Shown piece after piece: positions 56,853 to 64,000 of a DNA stretch of 64,000 bases (position 1 is the stretch's first letter; every line of letters starts with the position of its first letter). Origin of the DNA: Porphyromonadaceae bacterium UBA2751 (GTDB lineage: Bacteria; Bacteroidota; Bacteroidia; Bacteroidales; Muribaculaceae); contig DEJJ01000006.1 in assembly GCA_002353285.1 (NCBI GenBank), positions 1-64,000 on the forward strand, given 5' to 3'. The position numbers and the translations under genes are program-made. Under the pieces are notes generated by a model. It did no database searches and had not been told where the DNA came from. It saw nothing but the letters and a program-made list of their open reading frames with translations.

Positions 56853-59465
56853 TTAAATGATTTCTTTGTCTTTGCTGTACTTGTACATCCAGCCTTCTTT
56901 ACCGTCGGATGTCTCAATTTTGTACCACTCGCTCTTGGCGCCCTTCATCAGGATGGAGTCGATAATTTCAACCCTTGCGCCCTGGGGCAGGGTGAAGGCG
57001 GCATCCTTGTCGGCAGTGCGTGGTGCCTTCATCACTGGTGCTTTGTCGTGCATGATGATGGCGGCATTGTGGCTGGTGCAGCGGTTGTGCATGTGGATTG
57101 AGCAGGCTATGGCAAAGATTGTGACCGCTGCCATGGCAATTGCGCCAAAGAAGCCCAGCTTCTGCATCCTCACGGTGGTTGCTGTGAGGTAGAGGGCTAT
57201 TGCTGCGAGGGTGAGCAGCAGGGCCAAGAATGCGATTATTGCCCAGGCATTGCTGCTGACGCGGCTCACCCAGCTGCCCAGTAGTGATGAGAAGAAGCTA
57301 TCGCCATTGTCGTCGACGAGCTGGGCTTTTTCTCTCACGAACTCTAAGTTGTTTCGAGCGTCGCTGTTGCTTGGGTTGAGCTTGAGTGCCCGCTCATAGT
57401 TGAGGATGGCTTGGGCGCGGTTATCGAGGCGGTAGTAGGCATTGCCCAGGTTGTAGTAGAGGGTTGACGAGGCACCGTCCTTGGCAGCGCGCTCGTAGAG
57501 TTCCACAGCCTTGGTGTAGTGCTTGCTGTCGTAGGCCTGATTGCCTTGCTTCACATAGTCGATGCCCGAGGCCGATGCCATGATGGTTATTGTGGTGGCG
57601 GCAATCAGGGTGCTGACGCGCATGGGGGCACCTGTGCTCTGGCGGCGCTTCACGCGCTCAAGGCTGTCGATGAGGGCGGCGCTGTCGTTGTAAACCTGCG
57701 ACATGCTGCCCGAGTTGAGCTCAGGGGCATATTGTGCAAACTCGCAAGTTTCGAGCATGCGCATCGTGTCGGCAATGTGCTGTGGCGTGAAGCCGAAGTC
57801 ATCCATTACTGATGCAATGTTATCCTTGCTAAGCTCCGACACTGGGATATTAAGCTTGTCGCTCAAGTACCCCCACAGGGCATTTAGGGTCTCGTTGTAG
57901 AAGCCGTCACGGTCGTTCTTGAGCATGAGGGTGTTTGCCGTCTTGAGGCGTTGCTGTGCGAGCTTGCTGGCATGGCGGGTGCGCATGAGCGAAGTGTTGG
58001 CATGCGTCTTTTGTCGCTTGCGCCACCACATGAGTGCAGCTATCATTGCCAGGACGGCGAGTGCCATCGCAACCCAGTAGAAAGGACTTGTGATTAGGAA
58101 TGACTGCTTGTCACTCAAGCTGGTGTTGCCGTGGTGAATGTCGGCAATGTCCATGTTGCGCAACTTGTAGTGCTCCGAAGGCTTGCCTTCGCCTTTGGCC
58201 ACCTTGATGGTGCGACCCTCGATGCGGATGCTGTCGTATTGCTGGGTCTCGGTGTTGAAATACACGAAATAAGAGTCGGGAATCTTGAACTCGCCCACAT
58301 ATTGTGGAATGAACATGTAGTCGAAGGTTACCGAGCCACCCATGTTGTCGGCCGATGGCGACAGGTTGATGGTGTGCTGTGGGTCGTAGATGTCAAATTC
58401 CTTAGGCATGTCAACCTTGGGATTCTGGATGTACTTGAGGTTGCCCTTGCCGGTAACGATGATGCTGTAAGTGGCTGGAGCGTAGGTCTTGAAATTGGAT
58501 GGCTTAATGCGAGTGATCACGTCGAAGTTGCCCACAGCACCGCTAAAGTTGGCTGGCTTGGGATTGGGCAGCGGCCTCACGTTAACACTCACTGGATCGC
58601 TCTTGACCTTGACATCGACAGGCACGCCTGGCCCCATGAAGCCGAATGGTGTGTCGAAGATGTCCTGAATCACCTGAGCGTCGTAGCTACCCGAGGTGAT
58701 AGTTAGCTTGCCTGGCTCTTGGGGGTAGAGGATGCACTTTTTCAGTATCGAGGTGCCATACTCACGCCCATTCACCACCTCAGTGCTCCTGTTGTTGGGG
58801 TTAATGGGAATCTCTTCGATTAGGAATCCATTGAACGAGGGTTGTTGTGTGCTGTGGCACGACACGCGGCTATAGCGGGTGTAGAGCTTGATGGTGCACA
58901 CCACGGCTTCTTGCTCGTAGATTACATCTTTGTCAAGAATCACCTTGATGAAGAGGTCGCTGTTCTTGACGCTAGGGTCCACTTGAGGCTGTGATGGCTG
59001 CTGCTGGCCCAGTGCCGACGGGTCGGGGATGGCTGGAGTCGCATGTGAGCCACCCATGGCTCCAGTGGGCAGGATGTCGATGCTCACTGGTCGAGTGCTG
59101 AGTCGCCTGCCATTGGCATTAATTGATGCTGCTCCCAGAGTGTGAGTGCCGGGTGTTATGGCCTGATACAGCATTGAGAATATCACTTGCGAGTCGTCGC
59201 TGGAGGTGATGCGCTGGCCATTGATGATGATTGTTGTGGTTGAGCTCATGCTCCTCAATATCTCAGGACCATTCAGCAATTCAGCGCCATCAAGGTGAGG
59301 CAGGTCGAGGTTGCTGTAGTCTGATGAACCGTCAAGGATGTATTCTACCCTGAAGGTGCGTCCTTCTTCCACTTGGCTTGGGGCCTGCACTCTGAATGTC
59401 GCAGCTGTGGCCTCGATGGCTGTGGCAAGTAGAATAAGTGATGCTATGTTGAGAATCCTGTTCAT
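56853..59465 (-). CDS. BatD-BatE fusion protein
   Basis: An 870-residue protein. Residues 1-25 are a signal peptide. About 25-440 are BatD-type Ig-like beta domains (FRVQAPSQVEEGRTFRVEYI, GAVGNFDVITRIKPSNFKTY), with a membrane helix at about 462-480 (FYWVAMALAVLAMIAALMWW) and a cytoplasmic part. At about residue 618 a second signal-like helix begins (MRVSTLIAATTITIMASASG). TPR repeats follow (AYDSKHYTKAVELYERAAKD, YNLGNAYYRLDNRAQAILNY), then two membrane helices and a C-terminal SH3-like domain. The last 250 residues have BatE architecture, so BatD and BatE, separate in B. fragilis, appear fused. Confidence 0.88.
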   Translation of the reverse strand: MNRILNIASLILLATAIEATAATFRVQAPSQVEEGRTFRVEYILDGSSDYSNLDLPHLDGAELLNGPEILRSMSSTTTIIINGQRITSSDDSQVIFSMLYQAITPGTHTLGAASINANGRRLSTRPVSIDILPTGAMGGSHATPAIPDPSALGQQQPSQPQVDPSVKNSDLFIKVILDKDVIYEQEAVVCTIKLYTRYSRVSCHSTQQPSFNGFLIEEIPINPNNRSTEVVNGREYGTSILKKCILYPQEPGKLTITSGSYDAQVIQDIFDTPFGFMGPGVPVDVKVKSDPVSVNVRPLPNPKPANFSGAVGNFDVITRIKPSNFKTYAPATYSIIVTGKGNLKYIQNPKVDMPKEFDIYDPQHTINLSPSADNMGGSVTFDYMFIPQYVGEFKIPDSYFVYFNTETQQYDSIRIEGRTIKVAKGEGKPSEHYKLRNMDIADIHHGNTSLSDKQSFLITSPFYWVAMALAVLAMIAALMWWRKRQKTHANTSLMRTRHASKLAQQRLKTANTLMLKNDRDGFYNETLNALWGYLSDKLNIPVSELSKDNIASVMDDFGFTPQHIADTMRMLETCEFAQYAPELNSGSMSQVYNDSAALIDSLERVKRRQSTGAPMRVSTLIAATTITIMASASGIDYVKQGNQAYDSKHYTKAVELYERAAKDGASSTLYYNLGNAYYRLDNRAQAILNYERALKLNPSNSDARNNLEFVREKAQLVDDNGDSFFSSLLGSWVSRVSSNAWAIIAFLALLLTLAAIALYLTATTVRMQKLGFFGAIAMAAVTIFAIACSIHMHNRCTSHNAAIIMHDKAPVMKAPRTADKDAAFTLPQGARVEIIDSILMKGAKSEWYKIETSDGKEGWMYKYSKDKEII

Positions 59466-59513
59466 GCGAAAGAATGATATTTTGTGTTTAAACCGTTGTG
59501 CTGGTCAATTTTG

Positions 59514-60416
59514 TTACCACTTGTTTTGCGTGTGACGCCGTTCAAGTTCTCGCTGGCGTTCACCCATTTGATATATCTTTTGTTGAGTTTCTTTCTCCTT
59601 GTCTTCCATGGCTTTAAGCACCTGCTGCATGCTTCGCTCGTCCATCTTACCGGCGCGTGCTTGCTGTTGGCCTTGTGAGCCATTATTCTTGTCTTGCTGG
59701 TTCTGCTGCTGATTCTGCTGTTGGTCTTGCTGCTGGTTCTGCTTATCTTGTTGTTTTTGCTGATCCTGATTTTGTTGATTCTGCTGGTCTTGATTCTGCT
59801 GATCTTGATTTTGTTGATTTTGATCCTGATTTTGATCTTGGTTTTTGTCCTGATTCTGGTCCTGATTCTGGTCTTTGTCTTGGTTTTGGTCCTGGTTCTG
59901 CTGATTTTGCTGCTGTTGCTGCTTGAGTTGAGCCATGCGCAGGTTGTAGCGTGCATCGTCGTCGCCAGGCATCACGCGCAGGGCATCCTTGTAGTCGTTG
60001 ATGGCCTTATCAAACTGGTTGTTGTTATAGGCCATATTGCCCATGTTGTAGTGAGCCATGGCTTTGAGCTGCTTGTTGCTGGTGATTGATGCTGCATAGC
60101 TGAAGAGCGAGTCGGCACGCTCAATAATGCCAGTGGAGTCGTTAGGCTCGGCTTGCATTGCGAGCGCAAGAGCAAGGTTATAGGCCGCAGTTGCCGAGTT
60201 GGGGTTGGCTTGCAGCGCTTTACTGTACTCAATCTCGGCTTCGGCATAGTTTTTGTCGTCAAAGAGCTTGTTGCCGCTGCGAATGAAGTTGCGCTCGGCC
60301 TTAGTCGACGGGTCGTGCTGCACAGGCTCATTCTCGCCCGAGCATCCTGTCAGCGCAGTGATTGCCACCAGAGTGGCTGCAACGATAGTGATTAGTTTAT
60401 GTGTCGTGATTGTCAT
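59514..60416 (-). CDS. batC: BatC-like TPR lipoprotein with Gln/Asn/Asp-rich tract
   Basis: A 300-residue protein. Lipoprotein-like signal with Cys (LVAITALTGCSG). TPR units fill about residues 40-165 (GNKLFDDKNYAEAEIEYSKA, AHYNMGNMAYNNNQFDKAIN). Residues about 165-250 are a low-complexity tract of Q, N, D and K built from NQDQ and QQNQ units. The C-terminal 50 residues are charged (MDERSMQQVLKAMEDKEKET). It overlaps batB by 4 nt. TPRs probably bind other Bat proteins. It lies between BatB and BatD as in B. fragilis. Confidence 0.9.
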   Translation of the reverse strand: MTITTHKLITIVAATLVAITALTGCSGENEPVQHDPSTKAERNFIRSGNKLFDDKNYAEAEIEYSKALQANPNSATAAYNLALALAMQAEPNDSTGIIERADSLFSYAASITSNKQLKAMAHYNMGNMAYNNNQFDKAINDYKDALRVMPGDDDARYNLRMAQLKQQQQQNQQNQDQNQDKDQNQDQNQDKNQDQNQDQNQQNQDQQNQDQQNQQNQDQQKQQDKQNQQQDQQQNQQQNQQDKNNGSQGQQQARAGKMDERSMQQVLKAMEDKEKETQQKIYQMGERQRELERRHTQNKW

Positions 60417-61462
60417 TGTTGAGTTTCCTTTTTTGCATTAAAGAAGTCGTGTTTGGCAAGCCATGGGTTCTTGCTGTTGAGCAGCAGCACGTTGGCAATG
60501 AGCAAGACTAGGGCAATCCATGCAAACACAGGGAATTGCTCGTCTTTCTTGGTGAAAGTGAGTTGCGAGAGGTTGCTGTTCGAGAGTTTCTTAAGGGTGT
60601 CGTCGAGCACCTCAACGGCATCGGTAGCGTTGCCCTGCACATAGGTGCCGCCGCCAGCCTTGGCAATTTGCTGGGCCTTCTCCTCGTCGAGACTGGAGAT
60701 GACAGTTTGACCACTATCGTCGACCATGTAACCGCCGTCGCTGGCGGGGATGGGTGCTCCCTCGCTGGTGCCGATGCCTATCACGTTAACCTGGATGTCG
60801 TTGCTGCTGGCCTGCTTAGCGGCATCCACAGCATCGTCCTCAAAATTCTCGGCATCGGTGATGAGAATTATCGACTTCGATGCCTTGCTCCCCTTAGTGA
60901 AAGCTTGCGAAGCCATGTCAATAGCCGAGCCAATTGCAGTGCCTTGCAGTGGCACCATCGAGGTGTTGATGCCATTGAGGAACATCTTGGCGCTCTGGCC
61001 ATCGATTGTCATGGGCATCTGCATGTAGGGCTTGCCGGCGAAGACCACCAATGCCACTTTATCGTTACGCAGCCGCTCGATGAGCTTTTCCATTATCATC
61101 TTGGAGCGCTGCAGGCGGCTCATGCCTTGAGGGTCGCTGGTGGAACTGGCATTCATCGAGTTCGACACGTCCATTGCCACCACCACCTCAATGCCGCTTG
61201 TGGTTCCTGTCGATTTCTTGCCGGCTCCAGCTCTGGGGCGAGCCAGGATAATGATTACCATAGCCAGGAGCAACAGTATGATAATGAGCCTTACCAGTGG
61301 CTTGCGTGATGACACATTGGGCATGAGTTGCATCACCTGCTCTTCACGGCCAAAGGCTGCCATATTTTTCTTGCGTGCCATCCTTTCAAGCAGGTAGAGG
61401 CCTGCTATTGCTGGCAGTATTACCAGCAGGTAAAGGAATTCGGGATTTGCAAAACTAAACAT
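60413..61462 (-). CDS. batB: BatB vWA membrane protein
   Basis: A 349-residue vWA-domain membrane protein. Two N-terminal helices (FLYLLVILPAIAGLYLL; LVRLIIILLLLAMVIIILAR) and one C-terminal helix (FAWIALVLLIANVLLLN) flank a cytoplasmic or periplasmic vWA domain with MIDAS DVSNS (VVVAMDVSNSMNAS), SIILITDAENFE and a T/D metal site. It is a component of the Bat complex, linked to oxygen tolerance. The ATGA overlap with batC implies coupled translation. 43 nt separate it from batA. Confidence 0.93.
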   Translation of the reverse strand: MFSFANPEFLYLLVILPAIAGLYLLERMARKKNMAAFGREEQVMQLMPNVSSRKPLVRLIIILLLLAMVIIILARPRAGAGKKSTGTTSGIEVVVAMDVSNSMNASSTSDPQGMSRLQRSKMIMEKLIERLRNDKVALVVFAGKPYMQMPMTIDGQSAKMFLNGINTSMVPLQGTAIGSAIDMASQAFTKGSKASKSIILITDAENFEDDAVDAAKQASSNDIQVNVIGIGTSEGAPIPASDGGYMVDDSGQTVISSLDEEKAQQIAKAGGGTYVQGNATDAVEVLDDTLKKLSNSNLSQLTFTKKDEQFPVFAWIALVLLIANVLLLNSKNPWLAKHDFFNAKKETQQ

Positions 61463-61505
61463 GATATAGCGTTCAAAAAAGTGTAGTTGATAGTTGTGCT
61501 GTGCA

Positions 61506-62504
61506 TCAAGGAATGCTCCTGAGCACGGTGTATCTTATTATAACTGATAGAGTGAGCAGTAGCAGCAGCGCCAGTGCCCATGGTTGGTAATTGTCGTCCA
61601 TGTGACTGTGGCTCTGCACGTCAAGGCGGGTTTTCTCGAGTTTGTCAATCTCGGCGAAGATGTCGTCGAGCACACTCTTGCTGGTGGCGCGGAAGTACTT
61701 GCCGCCAGTGGTGTTGGCAATTTCCTGAAGTGATTTCTCGTCAATCTCCACCTGCTGTGGGGTATAGGTGATCATGCCGCCCAGGGTCATAGTGGGGTAG
61801 GGCGCTTCGCCCATAGTGCCCACGCCAATGGAGTAGACCTTGATGCCATATTTTGCTGCAATCTGGGCAGCGGTGATGGGCTCCACTACACCAGTGTTGC
61901 TGCTGCCGTCGGTGAGCAGGATGATGCTCTTCGACTTGGCCTTGCCGTCCTTGATGCGGTTGATGGCTGTTGCCAGACCGTCGCCCACTGCAGTGCCGTC
62001 TTCAAGCATACCTATCTTGAGCTCGCTAATGTGGTTGACCAGTGTGGCAATGTCATTAGTCATCGGCACTTGAGTGAAGGCTTCGCCAGCAAATATCACA
62101 AGGCCAATGTTGTCGCTGGTGCGGTTGCTCACAAATTTGGTAGCTACATCTTTAGCAGCCTCAAGGCGGTTAGGAGAGAAATCTTGTGCCAGCATACTGC
62201 TGCTCACGTCGAGCGACAGCAAGATGTCGGTGCCCTCAATGTCGGTCTTCGACCAGCTGTTGGGCGACTGAGGGCGAGCCAGGATAATCACCAGGCAGGC
62301 AAGTGCCAGCATCTCAAGGGCGAAGAGCACGTGCCGCATCCACTCCTTCCAGCTGCGTGGCATCGAGTCGAAAGCCTGGGTGGTGGGTAGCCTGAGCGAC
62401 GGGTCGCTCTTGCGCTGCTTGAGCACATGCCATGCGGTGAGTGGAACGATGAGAAGTAGCAGCCACAACAGTGCTGGGTGCATGAAGTGCATGTCGTTAA
62501 TCAT
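61506..62504 (-). CDS. batA: BatA vWA membrane protein
   Basis: A 332-residue vWA membrane protein. N-terminal helices are PALLWLLLLIVPLTAWHVL and FALEMLALACLVIILARP; one C-terminal helix is WALALLLLLTLSVIIRYTVL. MIDAS is DVSSS (LLSLDVSSSMLAQD), with KSIILLTDGSSNTG. It is paralogous to batB in layout. The gene overlaps the upstream BatA-associated gene by 4 nt, so translation is coupled. Confidence 0.93.
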   Translation of the reverse strand: MINDMHFMHPALLWLLLLIVPLTAWHVLKQRKSDPSLRLPTTQAFDSMPRSWKEWMRHVLFALEMLALACLVIILARPQSPNSWSKTDIEGTDILLSLDVSSSMLAQDFSPNRLEAAKDVATKFVSNRTSDNIGLVIFAGEAFTQVPMTNDIATLVNHISELKIGMLEDGTAVGDGLATAINRIKDGKAKSKSIILLTDGSSNTGVVEPITAAQIAAKYGIKVYSIGVGTMGEAPYPTMTLGGMITYTPQQVEIDEKSLQEIANTTGGKYFRATSKSVLDDIFAEIDKLEKTRLDVQSHSHMDDNYQPWALALLLLLTLSVIIRYTVLRSIP

Positions 62505-63469
62505 TTCTTGGCCTCCTTTCCTTGATTTTCATCAACCACGGGCAATGGCTTGGTCTGCTCCACAAAGTTCACGGCTCGCTGATAGGCAATCTCATTGTCA
62601 TCGGCAAGGGTGTGCATGTTGGCAAACTTCACAAAGTCGGCAATCTCGAGCACGCTATTGAGCTGGTCGTTAGCGATGTGTGCCTCCTCATTGTGTTTTA
62701 TTTTCTCCATGATTTGCGATGATGTCATCTCCACTGCGTTGATGCCGAAGCGACGGTCAATGTACACACGCAGAATATCGGTTAGCTGGGTGTAATATTC
62801 CTTAGCACTACCATTTTGCCACAAGTTGCTGGCTTTGAGTTGCTGCAGCGCCAGCATGGCTTCCTCGTAGGGTGGCAGGCGCTTCTTCACGGGCTTTAAT
62901 GGATTAATGCCCTTCTTGAACCACTTGTAGTAGGCCGCTATGCCACCGGCAATCAGGGCAATGCCGAGCAGCCATGCCCACCAGTAGTCACTTATGAAGT
63001 TTGGCACCCAGTCAAGTAACTTGAATGGCACTTGAGCGATGGGTTTGAAATCCTTGATTTTGCCTTCGGGATCAACCTTTACCGAGTCGACGGTGAGGGT
63101 GAGCGGCTTGCTCTTGATGGTGTCATGACCCACCACATAGGCTAATGCTGGCAACTGATAGGTGCCAGGGTCGAAGGCCTGTAGCTTCACGTCCTGCTTT
63201 ATCTCAAGGCGGTTGTCGCTTGTGGCGGTGGTGTCGGCCTTGCCGCGGTCGGCAATCTCAACCATGGCGTTGAGTGTGTCGGGCAGCAGCGAGATGAGCA
63301 CTCCCTTCACGTTGTTGTCCTGGGCAATGCTGATGTGCAGAGTCGTGGTCCGGCCCATCATCACATGCGCCGAGTCGAGCTTGGTGCTAATGGTGGTGTT
63401 GCCGGCACTCATGGCCAGAGGTGCAAGCAGTAGCAGTAATGTGCTTATTATGTGTCGGTTGAAACTCAT
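62501..63469 (-). CDS. Bat operon secreted/membrane protein
   Basis: A 322-residue protein with a signal peptide (IISTLLLLLAPLAMSAG), a beta-rich external domain (VMMGRTTTLHISIAQDNNVK, YQLPALAYVVGHDTI), one membrane helix (YWWAWLLGIALIAGGIAAYY) and a charged cytoplasmic domain (YEEAMLALQQLKASNLWQNG, EYYTQLTDILRVYIDRRFGI). The layout resembles DUF4381-like or BatD-like proteins. It lies between a DUF58 gene and batA, the usual place of the fourth Bat protein in Bacteroidales. No separate name is secure. Confidence 0.85.
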   Translation of the reverse strand: MSFNRHIISTLLLLLAPLAMSAGNTTISTKLDSAHVMMGRTTTLHISIAQDNNVKGVLISLLPDTLNAMVEIADRGKADTTATSDNRLEIKQDVKLQAFDPGTYQLPALAYVVGHDTIKSKPLTLTVDSVKVDPEGKIKDFKPIAQVPFKLLDWVPNFISDYWWAWLLGIALIAGGIAAYYKWFKKGINPLKPVKKRLPPYEEAMLALQQLKASNLWQNGSAKEYYTQLTDILRVYIDRRFGINAVEMTSSQIMEKIKHNEEAHIANDQLNSVLEIADFVKFANMHTLADDNEIAYQRAVNFVEQTKPLPVVDENQGKEAKK

Positions 63470-63514
63470 TGTTGATAATGGAAAAATAAGTCGTTCCTCT
63501 ATTTCTAATTGACG

Positions 63515-64000
63515 TTAACCACGCTTCTTGAAAAGCGACATGAGCGATTTCACATAGTCCTCGTCGGTTGCCACTTGTGCTAGGTCAACGTTGCTGCGAG
63601 TGAGGGTGTCGCTCATCGCTTGCTGGCGTTCATACCACCAGCGGTCATAGGCTTGACGCACACGGCGGCTGCTGGTGTCGATCCACCGCTCGGTGCCGCG
63701 TTCCGAGTCCTTGACCTTGATGAGGCCCACGTTGGGTAACTGTGCCTCGCGCTTGTCATAGACCTGCACCGCAATCACGTCGTGCTTGTGGTTGGCAATC
63801 GACAGGCTCTTATAGTAGTCTCTCGAATCGAGGAAGTCGCTAATCAGGAATGCTGTGCAGTGCTTCTTGATGCCGCTGGTGAGATACTCAAGGGCGAGAT
63901 TTAGGTCGGTGCCACGATTCTCGGCCTTGAAGTTGAGCAGTTCGCTAATCACGCGCAAGATGTGCTTGCGCCCCTTCTGCGGCGGGATGAATTTCTCAAT
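63515..64000 (-). CDS. DUF58 protein, 5' end beyond the window
   Basis: The C-terminal 161 residues of a DUF58 protein; the frame continues to base 64000 without a start. LNLALEYLTSGIKKHCTAFL, ISDFLDSRDYYKSLSIANHK, HDVIAVQVYDKREAQLPNVG and SDTLTRSNVDLAQVATDEDY match the end of DUF58, a vWA-like fold. In Bacteroidales it follows a MoxR ATPase gene and precedes the Bat genes. It ends 45 nt before the next gene, so the operon likely begins upstream of the window. Confidence 0.9.
   Translation of the reverse strand: MEKFIPPQKGRKHILRVISELLNFKAENRGTDLNLALEYLTSGIKKHCTAFLISDFLDSRDYYKSLSIANHKHDVIAVQVYDKREAQLPNVGLIKVKDSERGTERWIDTSSRRVRQAYDRWWYERQQAMSDTLTRSNVDLAQVATDEDYVKSLMSLFKKRG

Overview
The window looks like a chromosome segment of a gut Bacteroidales, most likely a Muribaculaceae- or Prevotellaceae-type bacterium. 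Evidence: almost no Shine-Dalgarno sequences; promoters of the Bacteroidetes form (TTTG, about 20 nt, then TAnnTTTG); secreted proteins with type-I dockerin-like repeats or T9SS-like C-terminal tails; and an aerotolerance (Bat) operon. No database search was possible; all family calls are from recognisable motifs.

Region 1 (about 1-19.3 kb) is accessory DNA. It opens with small unrecognised genes preceded by twin stem-loops (1-1304). A three-gene cassette follows (1640-9875): a giant coiled-coil / CoiA-like nuclease / WG-repeat protein, a UPF1-like SF1 helicase, and an LRR-PLD-vWA fusion. This is the best candidate for an undescribed system, probably anti-phage defence with a distant Mokosh-like logic. 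Next come a secreted esterase between two direct repeats, a secreted FGE-like protein, and a GC-rich gene-free block (13.4-15.6 kb) holding a family of hairpins with a constant apex and covarying stems. A mobile-element replication module follows (15.8-17.8 kb: helicase loader, initiator with internal iterons, excisionase-like regulator), then an orphan gene. The region stops at the 3' end of a tRNA-Lys gene (19330-19402), a plausible integration site, though I found no integrase and no second att copy.

Region 2 (19.4-47.8 kb) is mostly core genome: ssb, an argR with a degenerate argC-like partner, a secreted starch-degrading pair (GH13 amylase and a starch-binding dockerin protein), prmC, lysA, udk, lptB, a short aspartokinase without ACT domains, a YqgE family gene, coaW, a radical SAM / glycosyltransferase pair, recR, a membrane phosphoesterase, tex, a Na/phosphate symporter and a two-component system.

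Region 3 (47.8-55.6 kb) is a run of secreted proteins: a leader with a candidate small RNA and a 27-codon signal-peptide mini-ORF, two large secreted proteins with T9SS-like tails, a dockerin-phosphoesterase fusion and another dockerin protein.

Region 4 (55.7-64 kb, minus strand) holds a small HTH protein, a PAP2 phosphatase and the Bat operon: DUF58 protein (cut by the window end), BatA-associated protein, BatA, BatB, BatC and a fused BatD-BatE.
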